Shown: positions 34,127-45,989 of the stretch, in pieces
How the letters are laid out: every line of letters starts with the position of its first letter
Numbering within the stretch: the first letter of the stretch is position 1
Assembly: GCA_015501075.1 (NCBI GenBank)
Contig: JADNYJ010000006.1
Coordinates: forward strand, 310,001 to 374,000
Direction: 5' to 3'
From: Gymnopilus junonius
Taxonomy: Eukaryota; Basidiomycota; Agaricomycetes; Agaricales; Galerinaceae
DNA: 64,000 nt
The notes under the pieces: model-generated
What the model was told of the DNA's origin: nothing
What the model saw: the letters and a program-made list of their open reading frames with translations, nothing else
Databases searched by the model: none
Made by a program: the position numbers and the translations under genes

Positions 34127-34926
34127 TCAGGGCTTATCCTCCAGAACCACAATGCCAGGATGTAGCTTGTTCAAAGCACGTCTTGGAAGAGGCCTAATAG
34201 GCCTTGAAGGTACGAAGCATGTAATGATCTCAGATGACTCGTCTGAATCATAGTCTGCCTCGTCTTCTTCCTCCTTCTGTGCCTTATGTGATTTGCTGGT
34301 GGAGGACTCAGAGGACGAGGTGGACATCTCAGAGTCTTCACTACTACTTTGTTGCTCATGGTCCATCTTGTTGGATCTATCCTCGAACACACCGAGACCA
34401 AGGTTCTGTAGTAAATGAGAAATAAGGCGAGGGTTTATCCTGTAATGTATAGAGGTGTACCATCTCTATGTATTGGTTCATTCCATCTGAGATGTGCTCT
34501 ATGTCAATGCTGGACGGGTCTTGTTGCAAGCGCTGTGTGATGAGAGCGTTCGATTCTTCGAGCTGTGGAAGGAATGCCTTTACACGGGAGAGAACTAGAA
34601 TGAGACGACGACGTCAGATCCAAGGAGCTGCAGTGCAAATCCATGCATTAAGGGGACATACGTTCTGTGGGAGGGTTGACAGGAAAAGTGGTCCTGTCAC
34701 CAAAATCAAACTGAGGAATACCAGATGGATGAGTAAAATCTTTTGCGTTGGTCGATGCGTTCAGCTTTTCAAGATATGATTCTGTTTTATACCGAAACCA
34801 TGAATTAGATTGCTTTGCCATATCCAAATACACAGTAAGCATACGGATTCGGGCCTGTCTAGTTTCTTCATCCTCTACATCCAGTTTTTCCACTACCTTT
34901 CGAGTCGAGTGGGTCCCTTCGTCCAT
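34127..34926 (-). CDS. DUF4598 / NOPCHAP1-like protein (225 aa)
   Basis: Minus-strand exons 34662-34926, 34461-34594, 34127-34405, introns of 67 and 55 nt. The core reads LLSRVKAFLPQLEESNALIT, DPSSIDIEHISDGMNQYIEM and NLGLGVFED, which match the conserved part of DUF4598 proteins (human NOPCHAP1, an assembly factor linking box C/D snoRNP core protein NOP58 with the R2TP chaperone). The N-terminus is acidic and helical (VVEKLDVEDEETRQARIR); the C-terminus is Ser/Glu/Asp rich, as in the relatives. Role in snoRNP assembly is inferred from the family. It shares a 302-bp upstream region with the divergent coiled-coil gene. Confidence 0.77.
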
Positions 34927-35228
34927 TGCACGTCATGCACGAGACTGAGTTGCTGCGACAAGAGTCAGGAGGCGAGAGAGAATGATCGGCCGTCGGCGCG
35001 GATTTTCAAAGTCATGCGGAACGCCATCACGTGCACGAGATTGTGCAAATAGAACACAACATGGCCTTGAGAGTTCGAACCGGGCCACATTGTCCTTGAC
35101 TTTGAATGCGATACCCTTCTCATTGTTGACCCCCAATCATGGTCTGTACTCTTCTTCGTGGTTGCAGAATGCTGCTAATGATCTTCTAGGATATTAATTA
35201 CGGTCGCAACCGCAAATCAATAGCGGAC
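34927..35228. promoter_or_regulatory. 302-bp bidirectional promoter with CACGTG
   Basis: Separates the start codons of the DUF4598-like gene (minus) and the coiled-coil membrane protein (plus). A perfect palindromic CACGTG E-box sits at 35028-35033, roughly a third of the way from the minus-strand start. No TATA box seen on either side. Confidence 0.5.
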
Positions 35229-38165
35229 ATGGAAAGCGAGCTGCAAAACCTTTTTGAGCAGCAACCAGAATGTAAAAGGAATGAAGCTGGCGAACCAGTT
35301 ATTCAAGCAGGCGCCCTTGTAAATGTTTTCGAACGATTCTCGGACATGTACGGGTTCACCCTGCTGTCTGAAGAAGAATCTGGCCTGTTCCTCAAATTCA
35401 TAGAAGCGAATTCACCCCTTGATGTTACCCCGGGACTTGTCTTGGGCTTTGTCGCAGAGAGAACGAAGGCTTCACCGTCTCCCCCAAGTACCCCACCCCA
35501 TCATACCGACGCATACGAAAGCGACGAGGAATGGAATGGACCTAGGCACGCCAGGACCTTGAGCAATGACTCTGATGGCTCGACCTACTACCAAGGTTCT
35601 CAGAGCCGCCCTCCTTCTCGTGGCCCTCCTACACCAGGCATGAAATCTCCGCTTGATTCGGAACGCAGACAGCGTTCAACACCCCTACACGCACCATCAA
35701 GTTGGGCAAAGCGTCCCACACCTGCGGGTCGGAGGAAAAGTGACGCTGGAAGTCGAAGTGATTCAGAAGTATGTTTCATTTCTTTTTTCCAAAGCTTGTC
35801 CTGAAGCATTTCTTTTTCAGTCCGGTGCTCCGAGCGTCTGGGGTCGCAGCACTAGTGGAAGAAGACGAGCACCTTCAAACCCAACGTCTCCGTCATCCTC
35901 ATCAAGAGACCTCAATTTTTCCCCAGGATCCCCCGAATACTCAGGGCCCAGGTCCAGACCTCATTCTCGTGCCCAATCCCAACCTCAGAATCAGTTCAAC
36001 AGCTCATTTGACTTGGGCTACGGCTCACCAGATGAGAATAATCACACTGTCAAGCCGCGATATGGGTTCAACAACTACAATGATTCATTCGAAGACCAAG
36101 TGTCTTCTCTTCCAATGCCACGTACGGGAGATGAGTCCGATGAGGAAGATTTTGAGGCCGGACTAGTTCCAGAACGCCAAAAGACTGAGTCTACTGTATC
36201 GATTGAGATTCATGAGCGACTTGAACTCTTGCAGAAGACAAACGAGGAATTGACACGCAAGAGGATGGAGGCCGAGCACACGCTTCAGAACAAACTAGAG
36301 GAACATGAGTTGGAGCTGGAAGAGACTCATCAGCGATTGGAGGAACTGCGTGCCGAGCTCAGTGCATCCAATAGAGAAGAAAAAGAGTTGAGGGCGAAAG
36401 ATGTATGGAATTCCTTTTTATTATTTTTCAACTTTTTGCTGACGTATCATACTTTTAGTCACGAAACATGACACAGATCGCTGCCTTGGAAGCTGAAGTT
36501 GCTAAGGTCCAGAAGGCCCTGGAAGGTGCGAAAGCGACATACAGCAGCCTGCAGAAGCAATACCAAGAACAATGCTGTATGTAGTATCGCCCTTCTTTGA
36601 TATCCTAATTTCTGAATACCGTGCATTATAGCTGTCTCAGAAAAATATCGCGATGACCTTCGAAAACGGGAAGAGACCATCCGCAGCCTCCGAGAAGCTG
36701 TATCGTTGCACGAAATAGAGAGCGCAAAATGGACCAAAGAACACGAGAACTACGAAGAGCGCATTGTCCAGCTGGAGATGGAGCTCAACCTCGCTCTAGA
36801 AGCACATAGACACCTGGACGAGCAAAAACAGGAGAACATGCTCTTGAAAGAGACCATTGACAGGATGCGCTTTGATATGGACGAGATGCGGAATTCTATG
36901 AGCTCTTCTACGGCTGGTGGTGCCAGTGGCCAGTCTAGCGCTGCTAATACTGTTAGCAAGAGTCTTGGAGCCGAGTTGGCGGGTAAGATGACTTGGGATT
37001 TGGAAGAACAGTCTGAGAGGAGTGGTTACGTAAGCGAAGAGACGACGGTGATTGAGGAAGAGGAGACAGAGGTCGAGGGCGACGAGGAAGAGGAAGATGT
37101 TGTACAGACTATTATCACGCGAAAGAAGAGGGTATATAACTTTTTATTTCTTCTCTGAAGGAAGACATTTACTGATGCTACTTCCATGGCTTATAGAAGG
37201 TGGCGAGTCGGGCTGTCGTCCAGGAATCGACAAGAAGGGAATTCGATGAATTGAAAGAATACTCGGACACTGCGACTCAATATGACCCTACTCTCTTTGC
37301 TGTCAATCATAGCATGCAGACTGAGTCTGAACGCAAGCCCATCAAAGTGGCCTTTAGCATCCAGACGGATGAGATACCCCAACCAAAGGCTTTACCACCG
37401 CCACCTCCTCGTATCACTGTGGAGATGGAGATCCAGACAGAAACGGAGGAAGTAGCTGAAGAGCCATCGCGGTCACCTTCACCTGGTCACGATGAGAGCA
37501 TGGCTTCCTCATCGTCAACCATTGTCCCGCCCACTCCTAAACAACAACCTTTACACAAACACTTAGAATTCGATGAACCACCTGCGTATACCCCGGAAAT
37601 GGAGCTGGAAGAAAGAGAGTGGCGGGCGGCGGCTGAGGCGCTGAAGAAGTGGCATCATGGTGTCAAAATTCCTTTCGAGCCTGTTGCTGGTGGCATCTCG
37701 GAGGAGACAGCCGAAGAGTGGAAGGCGCTGAAACACGAGCTGGGCGTGGAGTGTACCGTCATTGATAAGATCGTTGAAGGGTCTGAGAGGGTCCAAAGAC
37801 CTAGAGATCCAACCAAGCCTCGTCGCAGCGGGCGGTTCTACAATATCTACAATACTTACATCTACGGGAACCACAAAGGCCCTTCCTCTTCCTCCGCCAC
37901 CTTCCCTACCGACCTCCTCCGCCAAGGTATCGTGTTCGCAGGAGCATCTGCCCTTGTCATCCTCGCCATCACACCTTACATCTCCCCACCAACCGCTACT
38001 ATTCCAGGCGGCCTGACGTACTATGATAGAGCGGCATGGAACAGCTTCAATTCAATGCCTCGTGCTGGAGAAGGTTTCGTTCCTGATGGAACGGCTGCTG
38101 TCTGGAATTTCTTAGGCAGGGTTGGCGGTGGTGCCGCTAGGCTTGCGAGGGGCTGGCCAACATAG
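35229..38165 (+). CDS. coiled-coil single-pass membrane protein with QT[DE] motifs (902 aa)
   Basis: Five exons in frame: 35229-35768, 35821-36402, 36459-36576, 36632-37131, 37197-38165. Residues 1-90 form a globular N-terminus (EPVIQAGALVNVFERFSDMY), then a Ser/Pro-rich disordered region. A long coiled coil spans about 320-505 (LELLQKTNEELTRKRMEAEH; EERIVQLEMELNLALEAHRH). It is followed by an acidic patch and three short motifs SMQTE, SIQTD and EIQTE (Gln 621, 636, 660), resembling dynein light chain LC8 sites. One hydrophobic segment lies near 822-842 (IVFAGASALVILAITPYI), leaving about 60 residues beyond it. This layout (cytosolic coiled coil, single anchor, short lumenal tail) resembles KASH-type nuclear envelope proteins, but no KASH signature is evident. 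I do not know the family. Confidence 0.82.
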
Positions 38166-39096
38166 ACTTCATCTATCATCGTGCTGCCTCCGCCTTCTTT
38201 TTCCCTTCCATTTCTTACTATGCGTCCCCCATGTGCCTCTTTCTACTGCTCCTTGGAACCCTTGACTTTTATTATGACACTTTTATGATGTGCAGCAACA
38301 TTCCCTTTTGCTATTCCCCATGCACATATACTACGCTTTATGCATTTTCACCGATTATTACCCCATGCGCTTATAGGCCCACACCCCACCACTCCTTCTA
38401 ATATTGCCCTTGCCATGCAACTCTTTATGTCCTTCTTTGCCTCCCTAATTTAATTGACATTAATTATTATTTTCTCGTGGTCTTTTTATGACTTGTTCCT
38501 CTCTCCTCTCTTTCATAATATCTCACACTCGCTGCTTAACTTAATGCTTTTTTGTGCGACAGAGCCATTGTAATATACTGTACATTGTACAAAAATGCAG
38601 ACACTTTAAACGCGTGGTTTCTAATGGGAAAATCACTAGTACTAATATCTCTATGGTGATTTTTTTTTTTCCGTGTCTTCGTGTTATAAAAGGGAGAAAG
38701 ATGCAAGGGAAACGGGTACAGTGGGAATTCTCTTCGTAGTATTTTTTTCTATAAAATTAGGTGTGCATAGTTGACAACCCCAGGTAAGTTGGCGCTGCCG
38801 AGCAATTCTAGAAAGGAAACATAGGAAAAGATTTTGGGCACAAAAATACACAAGCAGATGATCATGGGGTGGTTGCATGAATGAGGGTAGAGGGGGGATG
38901 ACATTGCAGAGGGTATCAAATGATATGGATGCGAGGGGTCGAGTCGAAGGGGTTTTGAACTTTGATATTGATGGAATTAGAGATGAGTGAAAAGAAAAAA
39001 GCACCAGTCCGTGAGTCCGTGTTCTAAATGTGATGAATGGTCGCAGTGATAGGCCTGCTGGGTGGAATATGAAGGTAGGAAGGGATAAAAGCAAAG
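38166..39096. other. 931-bp region between convergent genes
   Basis: 3' flanks of the coiled-coil gene and the kinase gene. T-rich and A-rich tracts (38462-38520, 38660-38670) consistent with 3' UTRs and poly(A) signals. No gene seen. Confidence 0.5.
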
Positions 39097-41859
39097 CTAG
39101 TGTTCCTCCGGCATATACTCCAATTCAGGGTCATCGCTATTGGCATGCCTTCGAGGAGAGAACATCACGCCATTTTCCTCCTCTTCAGAGCTGTAGTCGT
39201 ATTCCACTGCTTCTTCCAGTTCGCTGCCCCGCTGCCAGCTTGCAGAGTCGTTGTCCACGACACTTCCAATTGTCGACGAACCATCGTAAACGGGGTGTCC
39301 ATACTGCTCAAACTCATCATCGAAATGCTGTTCGATAGGCACAGGAGACAATGCTGGTTCATTGGTCTTCGCTAACGTCGAGGGCCCAGCAACGGGCACC
39401 ATGATTCGGTCACGCGATACACCTCCAGCACCAACGTTCATCGTGTGTTCATTCAACTCTTGGCCGACAGACTGCACGCTGACGATCTCCGTGAACTCCT
39501 TGTCGTCGCCTTGGCCCCAGCTGGAAGCTCTTCGTGCTGCTGTCAAATTCCCGCTCTCATTAGCGTCGGCAGGTAGTCTGTAATACCGCAATGCTTCTTC
39601 ACTCCTTCGAGTGTTAGGGGTCTGAGATGATGCGCCAGGAGCACCACCGAGCATGCCGACGCCGATACCACCCATGGTACCTGTCGTGTGCGATTGCGCG
39701 TATTGGGAGGAAGAGGGTGCTTGAGCTGACGAAAACTTGGTGGGTCTCCAGTTAGATATCTGGAAGAAACCTGCGAATCGTGTCTTTTTCTCGCCTTGCT
39801 TGGCTGGTGGTGAGGAAGTGCCAGAGGTTGAGCGGTCTACGATTTTAGATTCCGACCCTCGCCTTGCCTTTAAAGCTGAGCCTTGAAGTGCGCCCTGCTC
39901 GCGGTCGATTGACTTAGCACGCAAGCTCTTGGAACCCTTGGATGACGGCCGTTTGAGTGTTCTAGGAGCCTCCGCCTTTGCCTTTCCTTTGTCTCGCTTT
40001 GTCAGCCCGATAGTTGGACTAGAGCCTACCCCACTGGGTCCCTGAGCAGTAGTAAACCTGTTCCACTGGCCTTGAGGATCAGAAACGACAGCGTCCGGGA
40101 AAGCACCCGAATCGTCTTCGGGCGGGGGCTGCTCCGACAACCGAGGCCCACCTGGACGACGGAAAAGGGAAGAGACATGCCTTGCGAGCTTGCCGCCCCA
40201 TCTCCATCGAAAGAGAACGACGGACATAGCATCCGAAGTCTCATTTACGGACACGTCGATCTTGGTGGCCGTCGGCGAGGTGATCTGGAGCCAGTTCCTG
40301 GGTTCAGCCAGGCCTTTCAAGATCCAAGGTTGCTTCTATAAAATTAAACAAAGCTTGTTCAAGTTTCATCCTAGAATGACGAGAATGGCATGTATTTACC
40401 TTGACATCATCGAGGGTTATGCGGAGCCGCTGATCCTTTTGGAGAAAGTGATCGAGCAGGTGAATGATGCTCGCACCTTCTGAGTCCGGATGAGGATGTC
40501 GGCCCCCAGTTGGTAGCCTGTCGTAACCCATCGTGGAAGGAGCAGGCCAATCATCGTTGCAAATTGAATTATATAGAGAGTATTCGGAACCGTGACTGGA
40601 CGCACTCTGCACTGCGACGAAAGGAGTAGTGCCAAACAGAAGGCAATACAGTGTAACGCCGAGGGCCCATATGTCAATGGCCTTGTTTATTGGTGGACGC
40701 TCAGTTCCTGGAGGAGATGCTGACGTTGATGAAGGTAGTAGGGAAGAAGATGACTGCAGTGCCGATGAATTGAGAGAAATCGAGCCAGCCACACCGTGGG
40801 TGTGTTCAAAAATCACCTCAGGAGCGAAAAAAGCAGGCGTGCCTGCTCGCCTGGTTAATCCTGATTCGTCAAGCAGAATGGGGTCATAAGGATCATCATC
40901 CTCATCTTGCCCTCCAGCAGCTGCGAGGCGCTGCGCATAGGAAAAGTGTGATACCCCAAAGTCTCCGATCTTGACTTGGCGACGGTCCTCTGTCCATAGG
41001 AGGTTGGCAGGCTTGATATCACGATGAATAATTCCTTGGTAGTGTACTAGGGTGATGACAGGTGAGTCAGGAATAATACTCTGGAAATAAAAGGACCCCA
41101 CGGACAATACTCAAGTCCCAGGACGGCATCTCGTAAGATTCGGCGGGTCTGCGCGACAGTGAGAACGGGACGATTATTGTCATCTCGCCATTTGACTTCT
41201 CCGCCTCCGAGGTATTCCATAACTATTAATTTCGGGATTAGCGGTCGAAGAATAAAAGAGTTTATGGAAAGGCGTGTATAGGGGGTGGGGACATGTACAT
41301 GTAAACGAGCAGAAAGCGTCGGATAAACGTACCCATGTATATTTTCTCAATCACTCTGTCGTCGATAACCTCATATAGTCTGACGACGTGTGGATGCCGC
41401 AACTTCTTCATGATGGCGATTTCCCTCTTAATTTTTGCCTCTGTGGTGTTCAACCTGTCGACCATCGGGGTGTGTTCAGACTGTGGAAGTTGTTGATTCC
41501 GTTGTCGCATGACCCTGTACTGTTCAGCGCGAGGGTTGTTGCGTTTAACGGATTTCATGGCCTAAGAATGATTGGATATTGTCAATACGAGTGAATGATG
41601 AAAGGGAAGCTCAACGCACGACTGGTATCCGACGCTGAGGATGTCCTGAAGGAAGGCGGGTGTTGATTTGATAACAGAGGTACACGTCTCCGTGCTGGCC
41701 ACCGCCGACTTTGACATGGCGGACGTAGTTGTTGATCATGGGTCTGCTGCTCTCGTCGTAATATGCATCAAAGTGCTTTGTAGTAAGAACTTCGCCTTGT
41801 GGATCGAAGATGGTCTGTGCGCTGGACTGAGGGTCTAGAGGAACAGTATAAGCAGACAT
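39097..41859 (-). CDS. CaMKK/SAK1-ELM1-like serine/threonine kinase (823 aa)
   Basis: Minus-strand exons: 41620-41859, 41333-41561, 41106-41222, 40400-41046, 39097-40335, all in frame. The kinase domain shows every key element: Gly-rich loop KVGGGQHGDVY, VAMK (Lys 83), EIAIMKKLRHPHVVRLYEVI, VMEYLGGGEVKW, HRDIKPANLLW (Asp 205), DFGVSHF (Asp 224), RAGTPAFFAPEV and IDIWALGVTLYCLLFGTTPF, ending KQPWILKGLAEP. The long insert before subdomain V and the DFGVSH form match the CaMKK group that includes yeast Sak1/Tos3/Elm1 and fission yeast Ssp1, which phosphorylate Snf1/AMPK. A Ser-rich insert lies between the APE motif and helix F. The 410-residue C-terminus is disordered and likely regulatory. Substrate is inferred from the family. 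Confidence 0.92.
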
Positions 41860-42010
41860 AAGATTGGGAGGTTCATGAGAGGAAGCGAGTGTGAGTATAG
41901 GGTGTGGATTCAGAAAAAGAGTATCAAGTTATTTAAAACGGGCTAACAGACAGAGGCATTCGATATCACTGCTTATTTCGGCTACTTTGCGGACCCCGGA
42001 CACCCTTCCA

Positions 42011-42399
42011 TTATTTATCCTTTCGCGGGCAGGTACACTTGTCTTCCTCTTTGACTCCTTGCATAACCTGTACAGATCAATCAGATCAAGGCGGAATACG
42101 TCAAGGAACTCGACAAGGCAATGCCCGACTCCAAAGGGGGTCCTCAACTTACCGCTTCAACATGTTGGCCACAACCCTGTCAAAAGAAGAAAAAAAAGAG
42201 GGCACAATGGTCAGTTCTTGATAGCCCGGGGCGACGCCAGATATGAAGCAAATATCCGATCGGTTTTTCCCTCTCAGAACTCCTCCCTCCAGCGTCATTT
42301 CTAGGGAAACCTGCTTACCGCCCATGTAATTTTCCCACACGTCTCGCACTTCACTTGACGGCAAGTCAGCACGGGAACACAGTCTGCCGCGATAGTCAT
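42011..42399 (-). CDS. 53-residue Cys-rich small protein in three exons
   Basis: Exons 42319-42399, 42153-42176 (only 24 nt) and 42011-42067 on the minus strand join in frame through introns of 142 nt (GTAAGC...ACAG) and 85 nt (GTAAGT...ACAG). The product starts MTIAADCVPVLTCRQ and carries VKCETCGKITWAGCGQHVEA then EEDKCTCPRKD. The pattern C-x2-C...C-G-x-H...C-x-C suggests a small zinc-binding fold. Similar small proteins with CxxCGK-TWAGCGQHV are widespread in fungi and usually missed by gene finders because of their size. Function unknown. It is the next gene upstream of the kinase on the same strand, with only 151 bp between them. Confidence 0.72.
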
Positions 42400-44022
42400 G
42401 ATGATCGATTCTGAAAGCGTAGTCGCGAACCGTAAGTCTCTCAAGTCTGTGGAAAAAGAAGAATCCCGCTTACACTTCTCGATGGGAGTGGTCCAACAAC
42501 AGATCTGACTATTTTGATGATCGTATGGTCTATATACTACCCACAGAGAAAACTGCTGATAAAGCCATGCCTGAAGATCGTGACCTGAAATTTGCTGGAT
42601 CAAGTGAGCAAACAAAATCGTTCCGGTGAACTCCAGGCGGCTCTGGCCGATCGCTCAATGAACGTGACTGGCCGCCATAATTGAATTTTCACTTCCGCGG
42701 CTTTGCAGGTAGCTGCCAGGAACGGTACGGCCGTAAGTACCACCGAGCGGGCCTACACCTGAAGAGGACTTGGTCGGGAACGTTTAACATGGGTGAAGCT
42801 AGTCTCCCTATGTACCAGCTGGACGTCCGAGGTACACCGTCTTCTCTATCTTTTGATGCTGTATTTTTAACTCTACACTACGCATCAGGGTGAAAAGATC
42901 TACACCTGAGGACTATCAGACGGGTCTGCCAGACAACCAAAATTCTCAGTAAATCGATATTCAAGATCAACAAAACATCTCAAGAGCGTGTCCTTTTTGC
43001 TACAATGAAATGCTATAATCAGTGACGCTGACTTCACGAACATCAAGCCACCGTTGCGACACTTCCCATCCACTTTTAAGCGGATGATGGACTAAGTGGA
43101 AAAGTTCGATACTAGGTAAGAAGCTCTCAAAGAAAGTCAGGCAAGAATGCATGTTGACCATGAGCTTTTGACGGTTGGCACGATGCTCTGGACAGTGCAC
43201 TACCTCTCGTTAGCCTATTTCTCTCTGACTCGAGGCTCAGGGTAAGTGCGCGTGTATGAATATCAGAGCAACGACGTTATAAGAACCAAGACATTTAGAC
43301 TGACCCACATTCATTTCTAATGGAAGCAGTGTGAATCAGAGTAAAATATACGAAGTCATCCTCGAGTCATCCGCTTATTTTCGATACCCCAATTTCGTTG
43401 GGAGGGACGTTTCCGAACCCAAAGGCACTTCGCTGGACCATTTTTCAATAGCTTTCCTTGCTATGCACCGGGCAGCCGTAGATAACTCGGATTGGTCATT
43501 GGACCCAGGTTGACGCCCTTCTCAAGCCCTTCTAGCAACTACAATGATCTTCATTTATCAAGGAATTATGACAGGATACGCTGAAGCAAGCCAGGCCAGA
43601 ATGCCAAGCTGTAATTAGCCAATGAAAACATCGTGGTTTCTACGCCGTAAGGACTCCAAAAAAGTGGACATTCGCATGGAGAAAATCAGTCGTTACGTAA
43701 AGAATATGGACCCCAATTATCCATGCGCTTTCAACGACGTCAAGAAGCGTACGTGGCTGCGGTAAAATCTCAAGGCGAGACGTACGGCCCATTTATTCGA
43801 TAGTGTGTTTCAGCAGCTTCTATGGTTTTATATACAGTTTAGATTTATCCGTCTACCATCCAAATCTCGATGTTCCTGGCTTCATCAACCAGTAACCCAG
43901 CGGGGAAATGTTCAATACACCCTGAAAAAAGCCTAGACCTCTCGGTTATGAGTTAAGCGTCCTCCAAAAAGCTTAAAAAACGCCAAACCCCAAGGGGTGA
44001 GAGGTTTGGCTTGAGTAATTGG
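42400..44022. other. intergenic, no gene supported
   Basis: 1.6 kb with short frames only (for example 42681-42893 plus, 43331-43513 plus) that have no motifs or matching splice sites. Right edge is the 3' flank of the aminotransferase. Confidence 0.45.
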
Positions 44023-45989
44023 TCAATTGGTACCGGCAGCAGCAGCGGCGCGCGCGTCGAGAACCGCGTCCCGGATGCGCTGAATAGCCAAGTCGACGTC
44101 TTCTTCAGATGTCAAGCTAAATGATGCCCTCACATAAGCGGTCTCTCGTCCGTTCGGCGAAAAGACGGTGCCAGGAAGGGCGAGGACCCCCTTTTCGAAT
44201 GCTTTGGTCTTGATTACGACCTCCGAATCACCGCCTTTGTCTTCTGCATTATCTTCGCTGAGTAGTAGTTTGAACCTAAATATCACCACAAACAAATAAA
44301 CCAAGGTGTAAGTATAGCACTTGAGGGAAAAAAAGGACAAAAAACATAAACGAAGTCGACGCGCACCAGAAAAACATGCCAGCCTCAGGAGTGCTCCATT
44401 CCGCTAGACCAACAAGGTGCTTCTTCATCGCTCGCTCGAAAATGTCTCTCTTGTCAGCATAGAATTGCGAGACATGCTCGGTGTGGCTCCTAAAACCATC
44501 GTAGCCCCATGAGTCGAGCAATTTAAATACAATCACTTGTGTGAGAGAAGAAGTCTGCAAATTGGACGTCGCAGTCTATTTTTTGATAATGCCAACCCAT
44601 TTTGTATTAAGCGACAGGAGGAGGAGAGAGAGAAAAAAAGAGGGGTCAAATTATTTTTTGTTAGCCACCCATGAGAATAAAAGGAGCGATATGGACATAC
44701 ATGCTGATCTATTGCCTTGAGGAGTACTTCAGGGCCTGAGGCAAAGCCGATGCGTATGCCGGCAGATAAAACTTTGGAAAGACTATCAAATCGGAGGACG
44801 CGGCCGACCTCTGGCTCCTCTAGCTCCAAGGCAAAGTAGGACGGGTAACGCGGCGCCTTACCGTAGTACAGGAAGAAGTAAGGATCATCTACAATTTTTT
44901 TGCCACGCCGTCGGTCAAAATGACATATTTTTTTCACGGTTGATCGACAGTGGCGGTTCTCGACGTACCTTCCAAAACGATGAAATCATGTTCTCTAGCC
45001 AGCTGGAGAACCTCCTTTCGTCGTTCCAAAGTAGCGGTCATACCAGTCGGATTGCAGCCATACTAAGGAAGGTAAATTAGCTGTCAAAAAAGTAAAACAA
45101 ACGATACATTACAGGCACAGTGTATAGAACTTTAGGCTTAGGTGTCCCCTGAGGCCATTGTTCTAAAATTGTACGAAGCGAAGACGAACGAATGCCTTGA
45201 GCGTCCGTTTCGACTTCTAAAACGTGCATAAACCCAACGGTGTCAGTAAGATAAGCCAATTTAGAGGTGCAAACGCCCCACCGATCTGGTTACAACGAAG
45301 ACTGTGGAACATGGGAATTACGCCACTAGTAAAGCGAAAAAATATCAGCTGTTATCCAAAGAAGATGCATCTAGCGCCTTACGCGTATACGGGTGACTCG
45401 ACCAGAACAGAGTCGCCTGGATTTACCAACGCGGTCACAGCCTGATTGAATGGACAAGGAAGTATTAAGGGTCACTTGTTTCGAACTTAGTATCATCGGT
45501 AATGAAAACTCCAGACCTTGTAGATCAGATCCTGGGACCCCGAGCCCACAGATATTTTCCATCCTTCATTCCGTTTGCGGCCGTGGTTGTTTTCTTGAAG
45601 GCCAAAGAGCCAGTCAAGGAGAGACGCCAAACCAGCGGTATCACCATATTGAAGACCTTGTGCAAGCTCGTCTCCGCTCAATGAGAGCATTGTCTCTTGA
45701 CCTGGGTGGACAGGCGAACGTGCATTGAAGCTGAGCGACGTAAATGGAAACGTCGTCGTATTAGGCTTTCCAGCAAGCAATGATATCACACCCGGAGTTT
45801 TTTCAAGCGGGAATAAGCTACGGACTGATCAACTCGGTCAGAAGATGATCGATGGTTCATGGCAAAGTTGATGTTGGACCCACTTGGACTCGGCCTTCGC
45901 TCTTTGGCAAGATCTGAGAGAAATTTGGTATAATAGGCTTCTGGCAAGGGTTTAACCTGTGATATCGTGAATTCTGGGTGATGCATCAT
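44023..45989 (-). CDS. ARO8-type PLP aminotransferase (aromatic / 2-aminoadipate), 454 aa
   Basis: Fold-type I PLP enzyme of the Aro8/kynurenine-aminoadipate aminotransferase group, transferring amino groups between aromatic amino acids or 2-aminoadipate and 2-oxoglutarate. Nine minus-strand exons: 45884-45989, 45517-45824, 45383-45441, 45282-45325, 45113-45216, 44969-45062, 44701-44888, 44367-44575, 44023-44275; several are under 60 nt. Landmarks: RSLFPLEKTPGVISLLAGKP at the N-terminus, LQYGDTAG, SVGSGSQDLIYKAV, YGCNPTG (208-214), DDPYFFLYYG, the PLP lysine in SLSKVLSAGIRIGF (Lys 277), and YVRASFSLTSEEDVDLAI. A start at 45989 (second Met in tandem) has no targeting peptide, so cytosolic. Substrate preference cannot be told from the sequence. 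No frame breaks. Confidence 0.93.
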
